This document shows positions 9,041 to 18,043 of a stretch of DNA of 64,000 nt, in pieces (the stretch's first letter is position 1; each line of letters begins with the position of its first letter). Location: assembly GCF_003008515.1 (NCBI RefSeq), contig NZ_CP027668.1, forward strand, positions 1,604,001 to 1,668,000, given 5' to 3'. Both the position numbers and the translations under genes were made by a program. This DNA comes from Phreatobacter cathodiphilus (GTDB lineage: Bacteria > Pseudomonadota > Alphaproteobacteria > Rhizobiales > Phreatobacteraceae). The notes below the pieces were generated by a model, which did no database searches, was not told the DNA's origin, and saw only the letters and a list, made by a program, of their open reading frames with translations.

Positions 9041-9964
9041 TCAGCTCTTCAGGCCGGCCTGCGCGGCGACCTCGGCAGCGAAGTCGCTCTCCGCCTTCTC
9101 GATGCCCTCGCCGAGGGCGAAGCGGGTGAAGGCCTTCAGCTTGATCGGCGCGCCGACCTTGCTCTCGGCTTCCTTCAGCGCCTGGGCCACCGTCTTGCCG
9201 CCGTCGTGGATGTAGATCTGCTCGAGGAGGCAGACCTCCTTGGCATAGGTCTTGATGCCCGACTCGACGATCTTGGCGATGACGTTCTCCGGCTTGCCGG
9301 CGTTCTTCTCGGCGAGGATCGCCTTCTCGCGGGCGACCACGGCCGGGTCGAGACCCTCGGCGTCCAGCGCCAGCGGATTGGCGGCGGCGACATGCATCGC
9401 CACCATGCGGCCGAGGGCGGCGAGCTCGTCCTTGGAGCCGGTCGATTCGAGCGCCACCAGCACGCCGATCTTGCCGAGGCCCGGCTCGACGGCGTTGTGG
9501 ATGTAGCTGCCGACGACGCCGTCGGAGACCGAGAGCACAGAGGCGCGGCGCAACGTCATGTTCTCGCCGATCGTGGCGACCGCCGAAGCGATGGCGTCGG
9601 CGACCGTGCCGCCCGTGGCGGCGGGAGCGGCGAGGATCGCGTCGACCTCGTTGCCGGTCTTCAGCGCCACGTCGGCGATGGCCTTCACGAGGTTCTGGAA
9701 CTGCTCGTTGCGGGCGACGAAGTCGGTCTCGGAATTGACCTCGACGACCGCGGCCTTCGGACCGGCGGTGACGATGCCGACGAGGCCCTCGGCGGCGACG
9801 CGGCCGGCCTTCTTGGCGGCCTTGGACAGGCCCTTCTTGCGCAGCAGGTCGACCGCGGCCTCGATGTCGCCGCCGGTCTCGTTCAGCGCCGACTTGCAGT
9901 CCATCATGCCTGCGCCGGTCATCTCGCGCAGTTCCTTGACCATCTGGGCGGTGATGTTCGCCAT
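9041..9964 (-). CDS. tsf: Translation elongation factor Ts
   Basis: EF-Ts is the guanine-nucleotide exchange factor of EF-Tu. The 307-residue protein opens with [21 protein letters not shown], continues with [21 protein letters not shown], and has the EF-Tu-contacting [10 protein letters not shown] motif. The C-terminal coiled-coil/core region ends with [15 protein letters not shown]. It lies downstream of rpsB on the same strand and is closed by a strong hairpin terminator. Confidence 0.97.
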   Translation of the reverse strand: MANITAQMVKELREMTGAGMMDCKSALNETGGDIEAAVDLLRKKGLSKAAKKAGRVAAEGLVGIVTAGPKAAVVEVNSETDFVARNEQFQNLVKAIADVALKTGNEVDAILAAPAATGGTVADAIASAVATIGENMTLRRASVLSVSDGVVGSYIHNAVEPGLGKIGVLVALESTGSKDELAALGRMVAMHVAAANPLALDAEGLDPAVVAREKAILAEKNAGKPENVIAKIVESGIKTYAKEVCLLEQIYIHDGGKTVAQALKEAESKVGAPIKLKAFTRFALGEGIEKAESDFAAEVAAQAGLKS

Positions 9965-10005
9965 GGGGCCGTCCTCGAATTGAAAGTCTGTGTGGGGAAG
10001 GGAAA

Positions 10006-10033
10006 CGGCCGGCCCGCGGGAGCGAGCCGGCCG
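10006..10033 (-). terminator. GC-rich hairpin in the rpsB-tsf spacer
   Basis: A perfect 8-bp inverted repeat (CGGCCGGC/GCCGGCCG) with a 12-base loop lies between rpsB and tsf. On the minus strand it is followed by GTTTCCC, so the T-tract is poor. It may attenuate read-through from rpsB to tsf or act as an RNA stability or processing element. Which of these applies cannot be decided from sequence. Confidence 0.4.
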
Positions 10034-10102
10034 GAACTCAGAACCGATCTCCGCCCAACACGGCTTTCGTGTCGCGCGGATGACGCCGGCCGGCAGCCTG
10101 GA

Positions 10103-11101
10103 TCAGGCGGCTTCGGCCTCGACCAGCGTCTTGGCCTGGTCGATCCAGCCCTGGACGCGGCCCGGCAGGCCGACGCTGTCGCCGATCTCGGCGGCGTCGG
10201 AGGCGGTGAAGCCGGCGATCTGCCAGAAGTGGAAGATGCCGAGGTCGTTGAGCTGCTTCTCGATGTCGGGCGACACGCCGGTGAGCTTGATCAGCTCGTC
10301 GGCGGGCCCACGCGGACCGGCGAGACGCTCGACGCCGGCGGGAGCGGCGGCCTCGGGCAGGTCCTCGACCATCGGCTTCTCGGAGGCGCCGAGATCGATG
10401 CCCGACGAGCCCTGGGCGCGGCCGATGCCGTCGATGGCGGCGCGGGCGATCAGGTCGCAGTACAGCGAGATGGCGCGGCCGGCGTCGTCATTGCCCGGGA
10501 TCGGATAGGTGATGCCGTCCGGATCGCAGTTGGTGTCGACGATGGCGACCACCGGAATGCCGAGGCGCTTGGCCTCGAGGATGGCGATCGCCTCCTTGTT
10601 GGTGTCGATCACGAACATCAGGTCCGGCACGCCGCCCATGTCCTTGATACCGCCGAGGGCGCGCTCTAGCTTCTCCTTCTCGCGGGCGAGAGTGAGGGCT
10701 TCCTTCTTGGTGTAGCCGGCGCCGCCCGAGGCCAGCGCCTCGTCCAGCTTGCGCAGGCGCGAGATCGAACCGGACACGGTCTTCCAGTTGGTCATCGTGC
10801 CGCCGAGCCAGCGGGAGTTGACGTAATACTGGGCGCACTGCTTGGCACCGGCGGCGATCGCCTCCTGGGCCTGGCGCTTGGTGCCGACGAAGAGCACGCG
10901 GCCGCCCTTCGCCACCGTGTCGGACACGGCGACGAGCGCGCGATGCAGCATCGGCACGGTCTGGGCGAGGTCGAGGATGTGGATGTTGTTGCGGACGCCG
11001 AAGATGTACTGATTCATCTTCGGGTTCCAGCGGTGGGCCTGATGGCCAAAGTGGCAGCCAGCTTCCAAAAGCTGACGCATGCTGAAATCGGGCAGCGCCA
11101 T
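10103..11101 (-). CDS. rpsB: 30S ribosomal protein S2 with C-terminal extension
   Basis: S2 is a late-assembling small-subunit protein that recruits S1. Residues 1-240 show the family signature: [20 protein letters not shown], then [26 protein letters not shown], and [15 protein letters not shown]. At 332 residues it is about 90 longer than E. coli S2. The tail (about 265-330) contains a helix-hairpin-helix-like segment ([17 protein letters not shown], then [14 protein letters not shown]). Such tails are common in rhizobial S2 proteins. It is the first gene of rpsB-tsf. Confidence 0.97.
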   Translation of the reverse strand: MALPDFSMRQLLEAGCHFGHQAHRWNPKMNQYIFGVRNNIHILDLAQTVPMLHRALVAVSDTVAKGGRVLFVGTKRQAQEAIAAGAKQCAQYYVNSRWLGGTMTNWKTVSGSISRLRKLDEALASGGAGYTKKEALTLAREKEKLERALGGIKDMGGVPDLMFVIDTNKEAIAILEAKRLGIPVVAIVDTNCDPDGITYPIPGNDDAGRAISLYCDLIARAAIDGIGRAQGSSGIDLGASEKPMVEDLPEAAAPAGVERLAGPRGPADELIKLTGVSPDIEKQLNDLGIFHFWQIAGFTASDAAEIGDSVGLPGRVQGWIDQAKTLVEAEAA

Positions 11102-11219
11102 GGGTCTTCTCCGGTTGTGCCTCCGCGGACTATGGCCGGCCTCGGGTGAGGCTCCGTCGCCACCGGAGCGGCAAAGGACATTCGTCCTCAGCCGCGGGTC
11201 CGCGTGTGGAATGGCCGGG

Positions 11220-11248
11220 GCGATACACGATCAGGGCGCGAAGTGCAA
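11220..11248 (-). promoter_or_regulatory. Candidate promoter of rpsB-tsf
   Basis: On the minus strand TTGCAC (11243-11248) and TATCGC (11220-11225) are separated by 17 bases. The pair lies about 120 bases upstream of the rpsB start, just past the end of the HAD gene. The leader that would follow contains a short dyad, GGAC-gaat-GTCC, which might serve ribosomal-protein autoregulation. This assignment rests on motif matching only. Confidence 0.4.
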
Positions 11249-11253
11249 GGCGG

Positions 11254-11904
11254 TCAGCACGGAAGGGACGCCACCATCTCCGGCAAATCCTCCGGTCGCT
11301 GGCAGATCGCCGTCGCGCCGGCTTCCCGCAGCTCCACCACGCCGCCATAGCCCCAGGCGACGCCGATCGAGGCGATGCCGTGGCGCTGCGCCGCGTGGAT
11401 GTCGTGCATCCGGTCGCCGATCATGACCGTGTCGGCGGGGTCGATGCCCTGTTCGGCGATGATCTTGGCGATGATGTCGGCCTTGTCGTCGAGGCTGCCA
11501 TCGAGCGCCGCGCCGTAGACCCGCTCGAAATGCGGCGCGTAGCCGAAGCGCTCGACGATGGGGATCGCATAGGGCTCGGGCTTGGCCGTGCAGACGAACA
11601 TGCGGGCCGACGCCGCACCGATGGCGGCCACGGACTCGGGCATGCCGGGATAGAGCGAGAGGTCGTACATGCCGCCGGCGCGGTAGTGCACCCGGTAGCG
11701 CTCGACGGCGGCTTCCGCATCCGCCCCCTCCCCCATCACCTTCGGAAAGGACAGGCGCAGGGCCGGGCCGATGATCCAGCCGAGCGTCTCGTAGGGCGGC
11801 GGCTCATGGCCGAGATCGGCGAGCGCCTTGCGGAACGAGCCGATGATTCCCGGCGCGGGATCGGTGAGGGTCCCGTCAAGGTCGAAGAGGATTGTGCTGG
11901 GCAT
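11254..11904 (-). CDS. HAD-family phosphatase (phosphoglycolate phosphatase-like)
   Basis: The 216-residue protein is a haloacid-dehalogenase-superfamily hydrolase. Motif I is FDLDGTLTD (nucleophile Asp8, acid/base Asp10), motif II is VCTAKPEP, and motif III/IV is VMIGDRMHDIHAA near residue 170. A helical cap lies between. The IIGPALRLSF segment and IGVAWGYGG resemble Gph/PpaX-type enzymes, but substrate specificity cannot be read from this. The start at 11904 is chosen because the HAD motif must lie near the N terminus; the longer open frame upstream is antisense to the MOSC gene. It lies upstream of rpsB on the same strand. Confidence 0.88.
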   Translation of the reverse strand: MPSTILFDLDGTLTDPAPGIIGSFRKALADLGHEPPPYETLGWIIGPALRLSFPKVMGEGADAEAAVERYRVHYRAGGMYDLSLYPGMPESVAAIGAASARMFVCTAKPEPYAIPIVERFGYAPHFERVYGAALDGSLDDKADIIAKIIAEQGIDPADTVMIGDRMHDIHAAQRHGIASIGVAWGYGGVVELREAGATAICQRPEDLPEMVASLPC

Positions 11905-12028
11905 CCGGTCTGAATAGGGCCGCGGGCGCGCCCCGTCCATCGCTGCCGCCGCAGGGGCCCTGCCCCGTGCCCGCGGGGTGACAGTCCGCCCGCGCCGGGG
12001 CACAAGGCCGCTTTCGCGGAGGCACGCC

Positions 12029-12565
12029 ATGGGCAAGGTCATTTCCGTCAGCCTCGACCGTCGGCACCGGTTCTCCAAGGCCTCCGTCCCGCAGATCACC
12101 CTCATTGCCGGCGAGGGGGTAGCGGGCGACGCCCATTGCGGGGTGACGGTGAAGCACCGCTCCCGCGCCCGTTTCAACCCGACGCTGCCGAACCTGCGAC
12201 AGGTCCACCTCATCCACGCCGAACTCTTCGACGAACTGGCGGCGAAGGGCTTTTCCGTCGCCCCCGCCGAACTTGGCGAGAACATCACCACCTCCGGCAT
12301 CGATCTGCTGGGCCTGCCGACCGGCGCCCGCCTCTCCATCGGTGATGCGGTCATCGAGATCACCGGCCTGCGCAACCCCTGCATCCAGATGGACCGGTTC
12401 CAGGACGGCCTGATGCAGGCGACCCTCGACCGGGATGCGGAGGGCAACCTCGTCCGCAAGGCCGGGATCATGGGCATCGTCGTCGCCGGCGGCGCCGTCC
12501 GGCCGGGCGACGCCATCGCGGTGACCCTGCCCGAGGGGCCGCACCGCCCGCTCCAGAAAGTCTGA
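12029..12565 (+). CDS. MOSC domain-containing protein
   Basis: MOSC domains, named after the molybdenum-cofactor sulfurase C terminus, move sulfur or bind molybdenum cofactor. The 178-residue protein is a stand-alone MOSC domain with GEGVAGDAHCG near residue 30, the LGENITTSGIDL motif, and the conserved Cys in GLRNPCIQMDRF near residue 117. The start at 12029 follows GCGGAGG. The closest known relatives are the YiiM/YuaD-like single-domain proteins. It stands 73 bases before an SDR gene on the same strand and is divergent from the HAD gene. No molybdenum enzyme is nearby. Confidence 0.88.
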   Translation: MGKVISVSLDRRHRFSKASVPQITLIAGEGVAGDAHCGVTVKHRSRARFNPTLPNLRQVHLIHAELFDELAAKGFSVAPAELGENITTSGIDLLGLPTGARLSIGDAVIEITGLRNPCIQMDRFQDGLMQATLDRDAEGNLVRKAGIMGIVVAGGAVRPGDAIAVTLPEGPHRPLQKV

Positions 12566-12638
12566 ACGCAACGCACCTCTCCCGCCGCCGGCACTTCTGG
12601 TCTAGAAGCGCCTTCTGCACCGACATCAGGGGATCACC

Positions 12639-13430
12639 ATGGGCGCACTGGACGGCAAGGTTGCCATCGTCACGGGAGCCGCGCGCGGCATCGGCAAGGC
12701 CATCGCGCAACGGTTCGCGGCCGAGGGCGCGAGCGTGGTCCTCTCGGACATCGACGTCACGGCAGGCAAGGCCACCGCGGACGAAATCGGCAAGACCGGC
12801 AAGACCGCCTTCGTGTCCGCCGACGTGGGCGACGCCGCCTCGGTGGCCGGCCTGGTCGAGGCCGCCCGCAAGGCCTTTACCGGCGACATCGACATCCTCG
12901 TCAACAATGCCGGCATCGTCCACACGGCGGAATTCCTCGACCTCGCCGAGGCTGATTTCGACAAGGTGCTGCGGGTGAACCTGAAGGGCTCCTTCCTCGT
13001 GGGACAGGCCGTCGCCCGCCGCATGGTCGAGCAGGTCAAGGCCGGCAAGGCGCCCGGCGCCATCGTCAACATGAGCTCGGTCAACGCCCGGCTCGCCATC
13101 GTCAACCAGATCCCCTACTGCGTCTCCAAGGGCGGCGTGGGCCAGCTCACCAACGTCATGGCGCTGGGTCTTTCCGAGCACGGCATTCGCGTCAACGCCA
13201 TCGGCCCGGGTTCCATCGCCACCGAGATGCTGGCGAGCGTCAACACCGACCGCACGGCCCGGCACCGCCTGTTCTCGCGCACGCCGCTGCGCCGCCTCGG
13301 CGAGCCGGACGAGATCGCCAAGGTCGCGGTGTTCCTGGCCTCCGACGCCTCCAGCTACATCACCGGCCAGACCATCTATGCCGACGGCGGCCGCCTCGGC
13401 CTGAACTACACGGTGCCGGTGCAGGATTGA
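12639..13430 (+). CDS. Classical SDR-family oxidoreductase
   Basis: The 263-residue protein is a classical SDR with all signature elements: TGAARGIGKAI cofactor loop, acidic DIDVT after the second strand (NAD preference likely), NNAGIV, Ser in NMSSVNA, and the catalytic YCVSK. The C terminus ISx-type TGQTIYADGG is typical of glucose 1-dehydrogenase and 3-oxoacyl-ACP reductase-like members. The substrate is unknown. The insert VKAGKAPGA before the catalytic Ser is somewhat longer than usual. Its stop overlaps the start of the next gene by 4 bases (TTGA). Confidence 0.9.
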   Translation: MGALDGKVAIVTGAARGIGKAIAQRFAAEGASVVLSDIDVTAGKATADEIGKTGKTAFVSADVGDAASVAGLVEAARKAFTGDIDILVNNAGIVHTAEFLDLAEADFDKVLRVNLKGSFLVGQAVARRMVEQVKAGKAPGAIVNMSSVNARLAIVNQIPYCVSKGGVGQLTNVMALGLSEHGIRVNAIGPGSIATEMLASVNTDRTARHRLFSRTPLRRLGEPDEIAKVAVFLASDASSYITGQTIYADGGRLGLNYTVPVQD

Positions 13431-14407
13431 GCGCCGACCTGCCGCCGGCCCTGAGGGCGGCGCTGGAGGGCCTCGCCGGCCGCTTCGGCGGCCGCGACCT
13501 CGCGGCCGCCAGCGCCCGCATCACCGCCGATTACCGCGCCGGCCGCGGTTCGCGTCTGCCCTCCCCCGTCGATCTCGCCGCCTATGCCGTCGCCCGGATG
13601 CCGGCGACCTATGCAGCCTGCGCCGCCGCGCTGGCCGAGGCGGCGGAGCGGACCGCCTGTGCGCCGCGATCCGTGCTGGACGTCGGCTGCGGGCCGGGCA
13701 CGGCCACATGGGCCGCGCGAGAGGCCTTTCCGAGCCTCGACCGCGCCACGCTGCGCGACGCCCATGCCGGCATGGTCTCGCTCGGCCGCGACCTCGCCTC
13801 GGAGGGCCCGCCGCTGCTCTCCCGCGCCGACTGGCAGACCGGCCGTCTCGGCGCCGACCTCCCCTCCGCCGACCTCGTCGTCGCCAGCTACGCCCTCAAC
13901 GAGCTGCAGCCCGCGGAGGTGGCCGGAGCGGCACGGGCGCTGCATGCGGCCGCGGGCCAGCTCCTCGTCCTGGTCGAACCGGGAACGCCCGCCGGCTTCG
14001 CGGTCATCGCCGCCGCCCGCGCCGCGCTGCTTGCCGACGGCGCGCGCCTCGCGGCGCCCTGCCCGACGGAGAGGCCCTGCCCGGTCGCGCCGCCCGACTG
14101 GTGCCATTTCTCCGCGCGCCTCCCGCGTCTGCGCGCCCACAAGGCCGCCAAGGGCGCCGACGTGCCCTTCGAGGACGAGCGATTTGCCTATCTCGTGGCG
14201 GTGCGGCCCGGCATCGCCGTCACGCCGGCGGCGGCGCGCATCCTGCGCCCGCCTCGCGCCGACAAGGCCGGCACGACCTTCGCGCTCTGCACACCCGCGG
14301 GCGCCGTCTCGCGCACCGTGCCGAGCCGCGACCGCGATCATCACCGCTTGACGCGCCGGCTCGGATGGGGCGACGCTTTCGACATCGAGCCCCCGGAACC
14401 GCCATGA
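13427..14407 (+). CDS. Rsm22-like small-subunit rRNA methyltransferase
   Basis: The 326-residue protein is of the mitochondrial-type Rsm22 methyltransferase family, believed to modify the small ribosomal subunit. It begins with a helical region (LPPALRAALEGL...DLAAASARITADYRAG), followed by the SAM motif SVLDVGCGPGTATWA. DWCHFSARLPRLRAHKAAKGA is the family's Cys/His-containing segment, and HHRLTRRLGWGD is near the end. The start codon is inferred as TTG at 13427, overlapping the SDR stop, because family similarity begins immediately there; the first internal ATG would remove it. Its stop overlaps the next start in ATGA. Confidence 0.85.
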   Translation: MSADLPPALRAALEGLAGRFGGRDLAAASARITADYRAGRGSRLPSPVDLAAYAVARMPATYAACAAALAEAAERTACAPRSVLDVGCGPGTATWAAREAFPSLDRATLRDAHAGMVSLGRDLASEGPPLLSRADWQTGRLGADLPSADLVVASYALNELQPAEVAGAARALHAAAGQLLVLVEPGTPAGFAVIAAARAALLADGARLAAPCPTERPCPVAPPDWCHFSARLPRLRAHKAAKGADVPFEDERFAYLVAVRPGIAVTPAAARILRPPRADKAGTTFALCTPAGAVSRTVPSRDRDHHRLTRRLGWGDAFDIEPPEPP

Positions 14408-14652
14408 CACGCCAGACCGTCATCGCCCTCGCCCTCATGTCCGCTCTCGCGCCGCTGCCGGCCTTCGCCCAGGGCGAGAATCTGTCCTTCTCGCAGCGCA
14501 TGAGCATCTACCGCGCCTGCAAACCGGACCTCGACGCCAAGTGCCCGAGCGCCGGCACGGATTCGGCCAGGGTTTCGGCCTGCCTGCGCAGCAACCAGGC
14601 GCAGCTCTCGCAGTCCTGCACCACGGCGATCCGCCAGGCCGGCCTGCGCTGA
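14404..14652 (+). CDS. Small secreted cysteine-rich-repeat protein
   Basis: This 82-residue protein has a Sec signal peptide (MTRQTVIALALMSALAPLPAFAQG) and a mature part of about 60 residues. The mature part has three spaced cysteine positions, RACKPDLDAKCPS, SACLRSNQAQLS and SCTTAI. The pattern resembles the Cys-rich repeat family (Golgi GLG1-like), common as small periplasmic proteins in Rhizobiales. The function is unknown; the paired cysteines would be oxidised in the periplasm. It overlaps the stop of the methyltransferase gene by 4 bases and is probably co-translated with it. Confidence 0.8.
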   Translation: MTRQTVIALALMSALAPLPAFAQGENLSFSQRMSIYRACKPDLDAKCPSAGTDSARVSACLRSNQAQLSQSCTTAIRQAGLR

Positions 14653-14733
14653 GGCCGGCACCGCAGCCCTGCGCGCCGCGCCGTTGACCCGCCGCGCCGG
14701 AAGGGCCGATAGGCAGGCATCGGGAGTGCTCTG

Positions 14734-15627
14734 ATGCTCGTCATGCCCTGGCTCTGGGCCGTCTTCACCGTCATCGCGGCCGCCGCCCAGACGGCGCGCA
14801 ACGCCCTGCAGCGCAGCCTCACAGAGCGTCTCGGCACGATCGGCGCCACCCATGTGCGCTTCCTCTACGGCTTTCCCTTCGCGCTGATCTTCCTCGGGCT
14901 GGTCCATCTCGCCGTTCCCGCCCGTGCCCCGTCGGTCTCCGCACCCTTCATCGCCTGGACGCTCGCCGGCGCCCTGGCGCAGATCGGCGCGACGGCGCTG
15001 ATGCTCGCCGCCATGCGCGAACGCTCCTTCGTCGTCACCACCGCCTATACCAAGACGGAACCGGTCCTCGTCGCCCTCTTCGGCGTCGTCCTGCTCGGCG
15101 ATCACCTGACCGGCTGGGCCTGGAGCGCCATCCTGGTCGCCACCAGCGGCATCGTCCTCATGTCCTGGAAGCCGGGCACCGAACAGTCCCTGCGCCCGGC
15201 GGTGCTCGGCATCGTCTCGGCGGCGCTGTTCGGCCTGGCATCCGTGGGGTTCCGCGGCGCCATCCGCACGCTCGACACCGAGAGCTTCCTGCTCGCCGCC
15301 ACCACCACCCTCGCCTGGAGCCTCTTCATCCAGACGGCGGTGCTCACCGCCTATCTCGCCGTCATGGACCGGCCGGGCCTGATGACGATCTTCCGCGCCT
15401 GGCGGCCCTCCGTCGCGGCCGGATTCCTCGGCGCCTTCGCCTCGCAGTTCTGGTTTCTCGCCTTCGCCCTGGAGACGGTCGCCAAGGTGCGCACCCTCGC
15501 CCTGGTCGAGGTGCTCTTCGCCGGCATCGTCTCGGGCGCCATCATCAAGCAGGCGACGAGCCCCCGCGAAGGTCTCGCCATCGCCCTGATCGTCGGCGGC
15601 GTCGCCCTGCTGCTCAGTCTCGGCTGA
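14734..15627 (+). CDS. EamA/DMT-family permease
   Basis: The 297-residue integral membrane protein has about ten hydrophobic segments and the two-repeat architecture of drug/metabolite transporters. Conserved turns include YTKTEPVLVALFGVVLLGD at the end of repeat 1 and LALVEVLFAGIVSG in repeat 2. The substrate is unknown; related proteins export amino acids, purines or drugs. The start at 14734 gives MLVMPWLW; a second ATG is three codons later. Its 3' end overlaps the convergent purK end by 14 bases. Confidence 0.85.
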   Translation: MLVMPWLWAVFTVIAAAAQTARNALQRSLTERLGTIGATHVRFLYGFPFALIFLGLVHLAVPARAPSVSAPFIAWTLAGALAQIGATALMLAAMRERSFVVTTAYTKTEPVLVALFGVVLLGDHLTGWAWSAILVATSGIVLMSWKPGTEQSLRPAVLGIVSAALFGLASVGFRGAIRTLDTESFLLAATTTLAWSLFIQTAVLTAYLAVMDRPGLMTIFRAWRPSVAAGFLGAFASQFWFLAFALETVAKVRTLALVEVLFAGIVSGAIIKQATSPREGLAIALIVGGVALLLSLG

Positions 15628-16699
15628 GCGGCGACAACCGCGTGACGTGTCCCATCTTTCGGCCCTCGCGCTGGTCGCGCTTGCCATAGAGGTGCAGCAC
15701 GCTGCCCTCCTCGGCCGCGAGGCGCCGCCAGGTCTCGACATTGTCGCCGATGAGGTTCTGCATCACCGCGTCGGAATGGCGCGAGGTCGAACCGAGCGGC
15801 AGGCCGGCGACGGCCCGCATGTGGTTCTCGAACTGGGAGCAATGGCAGGCGGCTTCCGTCCAGTGGCCGGAATTGTGGACGCGCGGCGCCATCTCGTTGA
15901 GCAGCAACTGGCTGTCGCGGGTCACGAAGAGCTCCACGGCGAGCACGCCGACATAATCGAGCTTCTCCGCCAGCACCGTGCCGGTGAGCGCGGCACGTGC
16001 GCCGAGCGACACGTCGATCGCGGCCGGAACCGTTGAGGTCCGCAGGATGCCGCCACGGTGGACGTTCTCCACCGGGTCGTAGTGGCGGATCTCGCCGTCG
16101 GCACCGCGAACGACGAGCACCGAGATCTCGCGCTCGAAGGGCACGAAGGCTTCCAGGATCGCCGGCTGGTGGCCGATGGCGGCGAGCGCCCGCGCCGGAT
16201 CGTCGCCGGCCCGGATGACCACCTGCCCCTTGCCGTCATAGCCGAAGCGGCGGGTCTTCAGAACGGCGGGCCGGCCGATCGTCTCCAGCGCCTGCACGAG
16301 GTCGTCGACCGAATTGATGGGCGCGAAATCGGGCACGGCCAGGCCGCATTCCCGGGCGAAGGTCTTCTCCCGAATGCGGTCCTGAGAGACCGTGAGCGCC
16401 ATCGGTCCGGGCCGCACCGGCAGGCGGCTCGCCAGGAAATCGGCGGCTCGCGCCGGCACGTTCTCGAATTCATAGGTGACGATGTCGACGTCGCCGGCGA
16501 AACGGGCCAGAGCCTCCTCGTCGGAATAGTCCGCCTCGGTGATGCGGCGGACGACGTCGAAGGCCGGGCTCTCCGGCTCGGGGGCGAAAATCTGGCAGCG
16601 CAGGCCGAGCCGTGCGCCGGCGAGCGCCAGCATGCGGCCGAGCTGGCCGCCGCCGAGGATGCCGATGATCTGGTCGGGGCCGACCGAGCGGTCAGACAT
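15614..16699 (-). CDS. purK: 5-(carboxyamino)imidazole ribonucleotide synthase
   Basis: PurK is an ATP-grasp enzyme that carboxylates AIR to N5-CAIR in purine synthesis. The 361-residue protein opens with [22 protein letters not shown]. It contains [22 protein letters not shown], the ATP-grasp metal segment [19 protein letters not shown], and VHNSGHWT with the following [10 protein letters not shown]. The start at 16699 lies 8 bases inside the purE end, so translation is coupled. PurE and PurK together do the CO2 addition in two steps. Confidence 0.96.
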   Translation of the reverse strand: MSDRSVGPDQIIGILGGGQLGRMLALAGARLGLRCQIFAPEPESPAFDVVRRITEADYSDEEALARFAGDVDIVTYEFENVPARAADFLASRLPVRPGPMALTVSQDRIREKTFARECGLAVPDFAPINSVDDLVQALETIGRPAVLKTRRFGYDGKGQVVIRAGDDPARALAAIGHQPAILEAFVPFEREISVLVVRGADGEIRHYDPVENVHRGGILRTSTVPAAIDVSLGARAALTGTVLAEKLDYVGVLAVELFVTRDSQLLLNEMAPRVHNSGHWTEAACHCSQFENHMRAVAGLPLGSTSRHSDAVMQNLIGDNVETWRRLAAEEGSVLHLYGKRDQREGRKMGHVTRLSPLSRD

Positions 16700-17201
16700 C
16701 GTCACGGGGTCGCTCCGCGATGGCGGCCGTCTGGCGCGCGCGATAGGCGTCGAGCCGGCCCGCGAGGTCCGGGTCGTTGAGGGCGAGGACCGCGGCCGCC
16801 AGCAGCGCCGCGTTGATGGCGCCGGGCTTGCCGATGGCCAGGGTCCCCACGGGGATGCCGCCCGGCATCTGCACGATAGAATGGAGCGAATCGACGCCCG
16901 ACAGCGCCTTGCTCTCCACCGGCACGCCGAAAACGGGAAGCGGCGTGAGCGCCGCCGCCATGCCCGGCAGATGCGCGGCGCCACCGGCCCCGGCGATGAT
17001 GATCTTGAAGCCCCTGTCGCGGGCCGAGCGGGCGAAGTCGTAGAGCCGGTCCGGGGTGCGGTGCGCGGAGACGATCAGCGCCTCGTGGCCGATGTCGAGG
17101 CCGGCCAGGATCTCGGCGGCATGACGCATGGTCGCCCAGTCGGACTGGGACCCCATGATGATGGCGACGGGCTTGCCCCCGCTCGCGGCCGTCTCCGGCA
17201 T
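16692..17201 (-). CDS. purE: N5-carboxyaminoimidazole ribonucleotide mutase
   Basis: PurE moves the carboxyl group of N5-CAIR to give CAIR. The 169-residue protein has [24 protein letters not shown] (catalytic His) and [12 protein letters not shown], then [18 protein letters not shown] and [16 protein letters not shown]. These are characteristic of class I PurE. The start at 17201 has GGGGAGGCG upstream; the frame is open for 33 more codons with no family similarity. It is the first gene of purE-purK. Confidence 0.96.
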   Translation of the reverse strand: MPETAASGGKPVAIIMGSQSDWATMRHAAEILAGLDIGHEALIVSAHRTPDRLYDFARSARDRGFKIIIAGAGGAAHLPGMAAALTPLPVFGVPVESKALSGVDSLHSIVQMPGGIPVGTLAIGKPGAINAALLAAAVLALNDPDLAGRLDAYRARQTAAIAERPRDDV

Positions 17202-17333
17202 CGACGCCTCCCCCCGCACGTCGAGGATCGACGGCATCCAGAAAGAAGCGGCGGAGAATAGGCAGAGGACCGGTTCGTAGCAAGACGCCTCGGCCGGCAA
17301 TATCGAGGCGCCGGAGCGTTCGCTCCCGAAGGG

Positions 17334-17546
17334 TCAGGCAATGATGTCGGGCGTCAGCAGGTCGTCCAGGAAGGCGATGCGGTCGCGCAGCACCAGCTTG
17401 CGCTTCTTCAGCCGCTGGATCTGCAGGCGGTCTGCCACCGGCATGCGCGCCAGGGCGTCGATGGCCGCGTCGAGGTCGCGATGTTCCTGTCTCAGCCGCT
17501 CCAGTTCCGCCAGCGCCTCGCGCTCGTCGATGTCGTTCGATGCCAT
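17334..17546 (-). CDS. DUF465 (YdcH-like) small protein, copy 1
   Basis: This 70-residue, highly charged helical protein has the DUF465 layout: an N-terminal helix (LAELERLRQEHRDLDAAIDAL) and a C-terminal helix with RLKKRKLVLRDRIAFL. The function is unknown; family members are small cytoplasmic helical hairpins. The start at 17546 is taken where family similarity begins. A divergent second member (17782-17958) lies across a 235-base intergenic region, in which no convincing promoter motif was seen. Confidence 0.85.
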   Translation of the reverse strand: MASNDIDEREALAELERLRQEHRDLDAAIDALARMPVADRLQIQRLKKRKLVLRDRIAFLDDLLTPDIIA

Positions 17547-17781
17547 TGCGGGTCCAGAGGCTGGGTCGGGGCCTGGGCGGTGCCCGGCGCAGGATCCATT
17601 ATGCCGCCGCCGCCACGCCTTGGGCAAGGCGGCGGCAGGGGCTCTCGTGCCTGCGGCGGAGCGTCGCCGTAACATTCCGTGACTTTACTTTGCCGCATAC
17701 GGGTCCACACTCGACGGCAGTCCGATGCGTTTCGGACCTGGTCCGAAGCCGTCGGGACTCTTTGCCACAAGGAGGACTTTG

Positions 17782-17958
17782 ATGAGCTTGCAGTCGCACC
17801 TCGCGGAACTCGAAAAGCGTCATGAGGCACTCGACCGGCAGTTGAGCCAGGTCGTCGCCCGTCCATCCTCCCCGGATGCGGAGATCACGGAGCTGAAGCG
17901 GCGGAAGCTGCAGTTGAAGGACGAAATCGAGCGCCTGAGGGCGAATTCGCTCCATTAG
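17782..17958 (+). CDS. DUF465 (YdcH-like) small protein, copy 2
   Basis: This 58-residue helical protein begins MSLQSHLAELEKRHEALD and ends with a family-typical KRRKLQLKDEIERLR helix. The start at 17782 follows an AAGGAGG ribosome-binding site with a 6-base spacer, an unusually strong signal. It is a paralogue of the gene at 17334-17546 with the same helical-hairpin plan but different sequence, transcribed away from it. The function is unknown. Confidence 0.86.
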   Translation: MSLQSHLAELEKRHEALDRQLSQVVARPSSPDAEITELKRRKLQLKDEIERLRANSLH

Positions 17959-17992
17959 GCCGGAACCACCACGGCCGTCCCCGAAGTTTCGA

Positions 17993-18022
17993 GCTGCCGG
18001 CGCCCTCAAGGACGCCGGCAGC
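17993..18022. terminator. Bidirectional hairpin between convergent genes
   Basis: A perfect 10-bp inverted repeat (GCTGCCGGCG/CGCCGGCAGC) with a 10-base loop lies between the plus-strand DUF465 gene and the minus-strand cytochrome b561 gene. It is followed by GTCGTTTCC on the plus strand and CGAAACTTC on the minus strand. The position and symmetry suit a shared terminator, although the T-runs are short. Confidence 0.55.
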
Positions 18023-18043
18023 GTCGTTTCCGGCCCCCGACGC

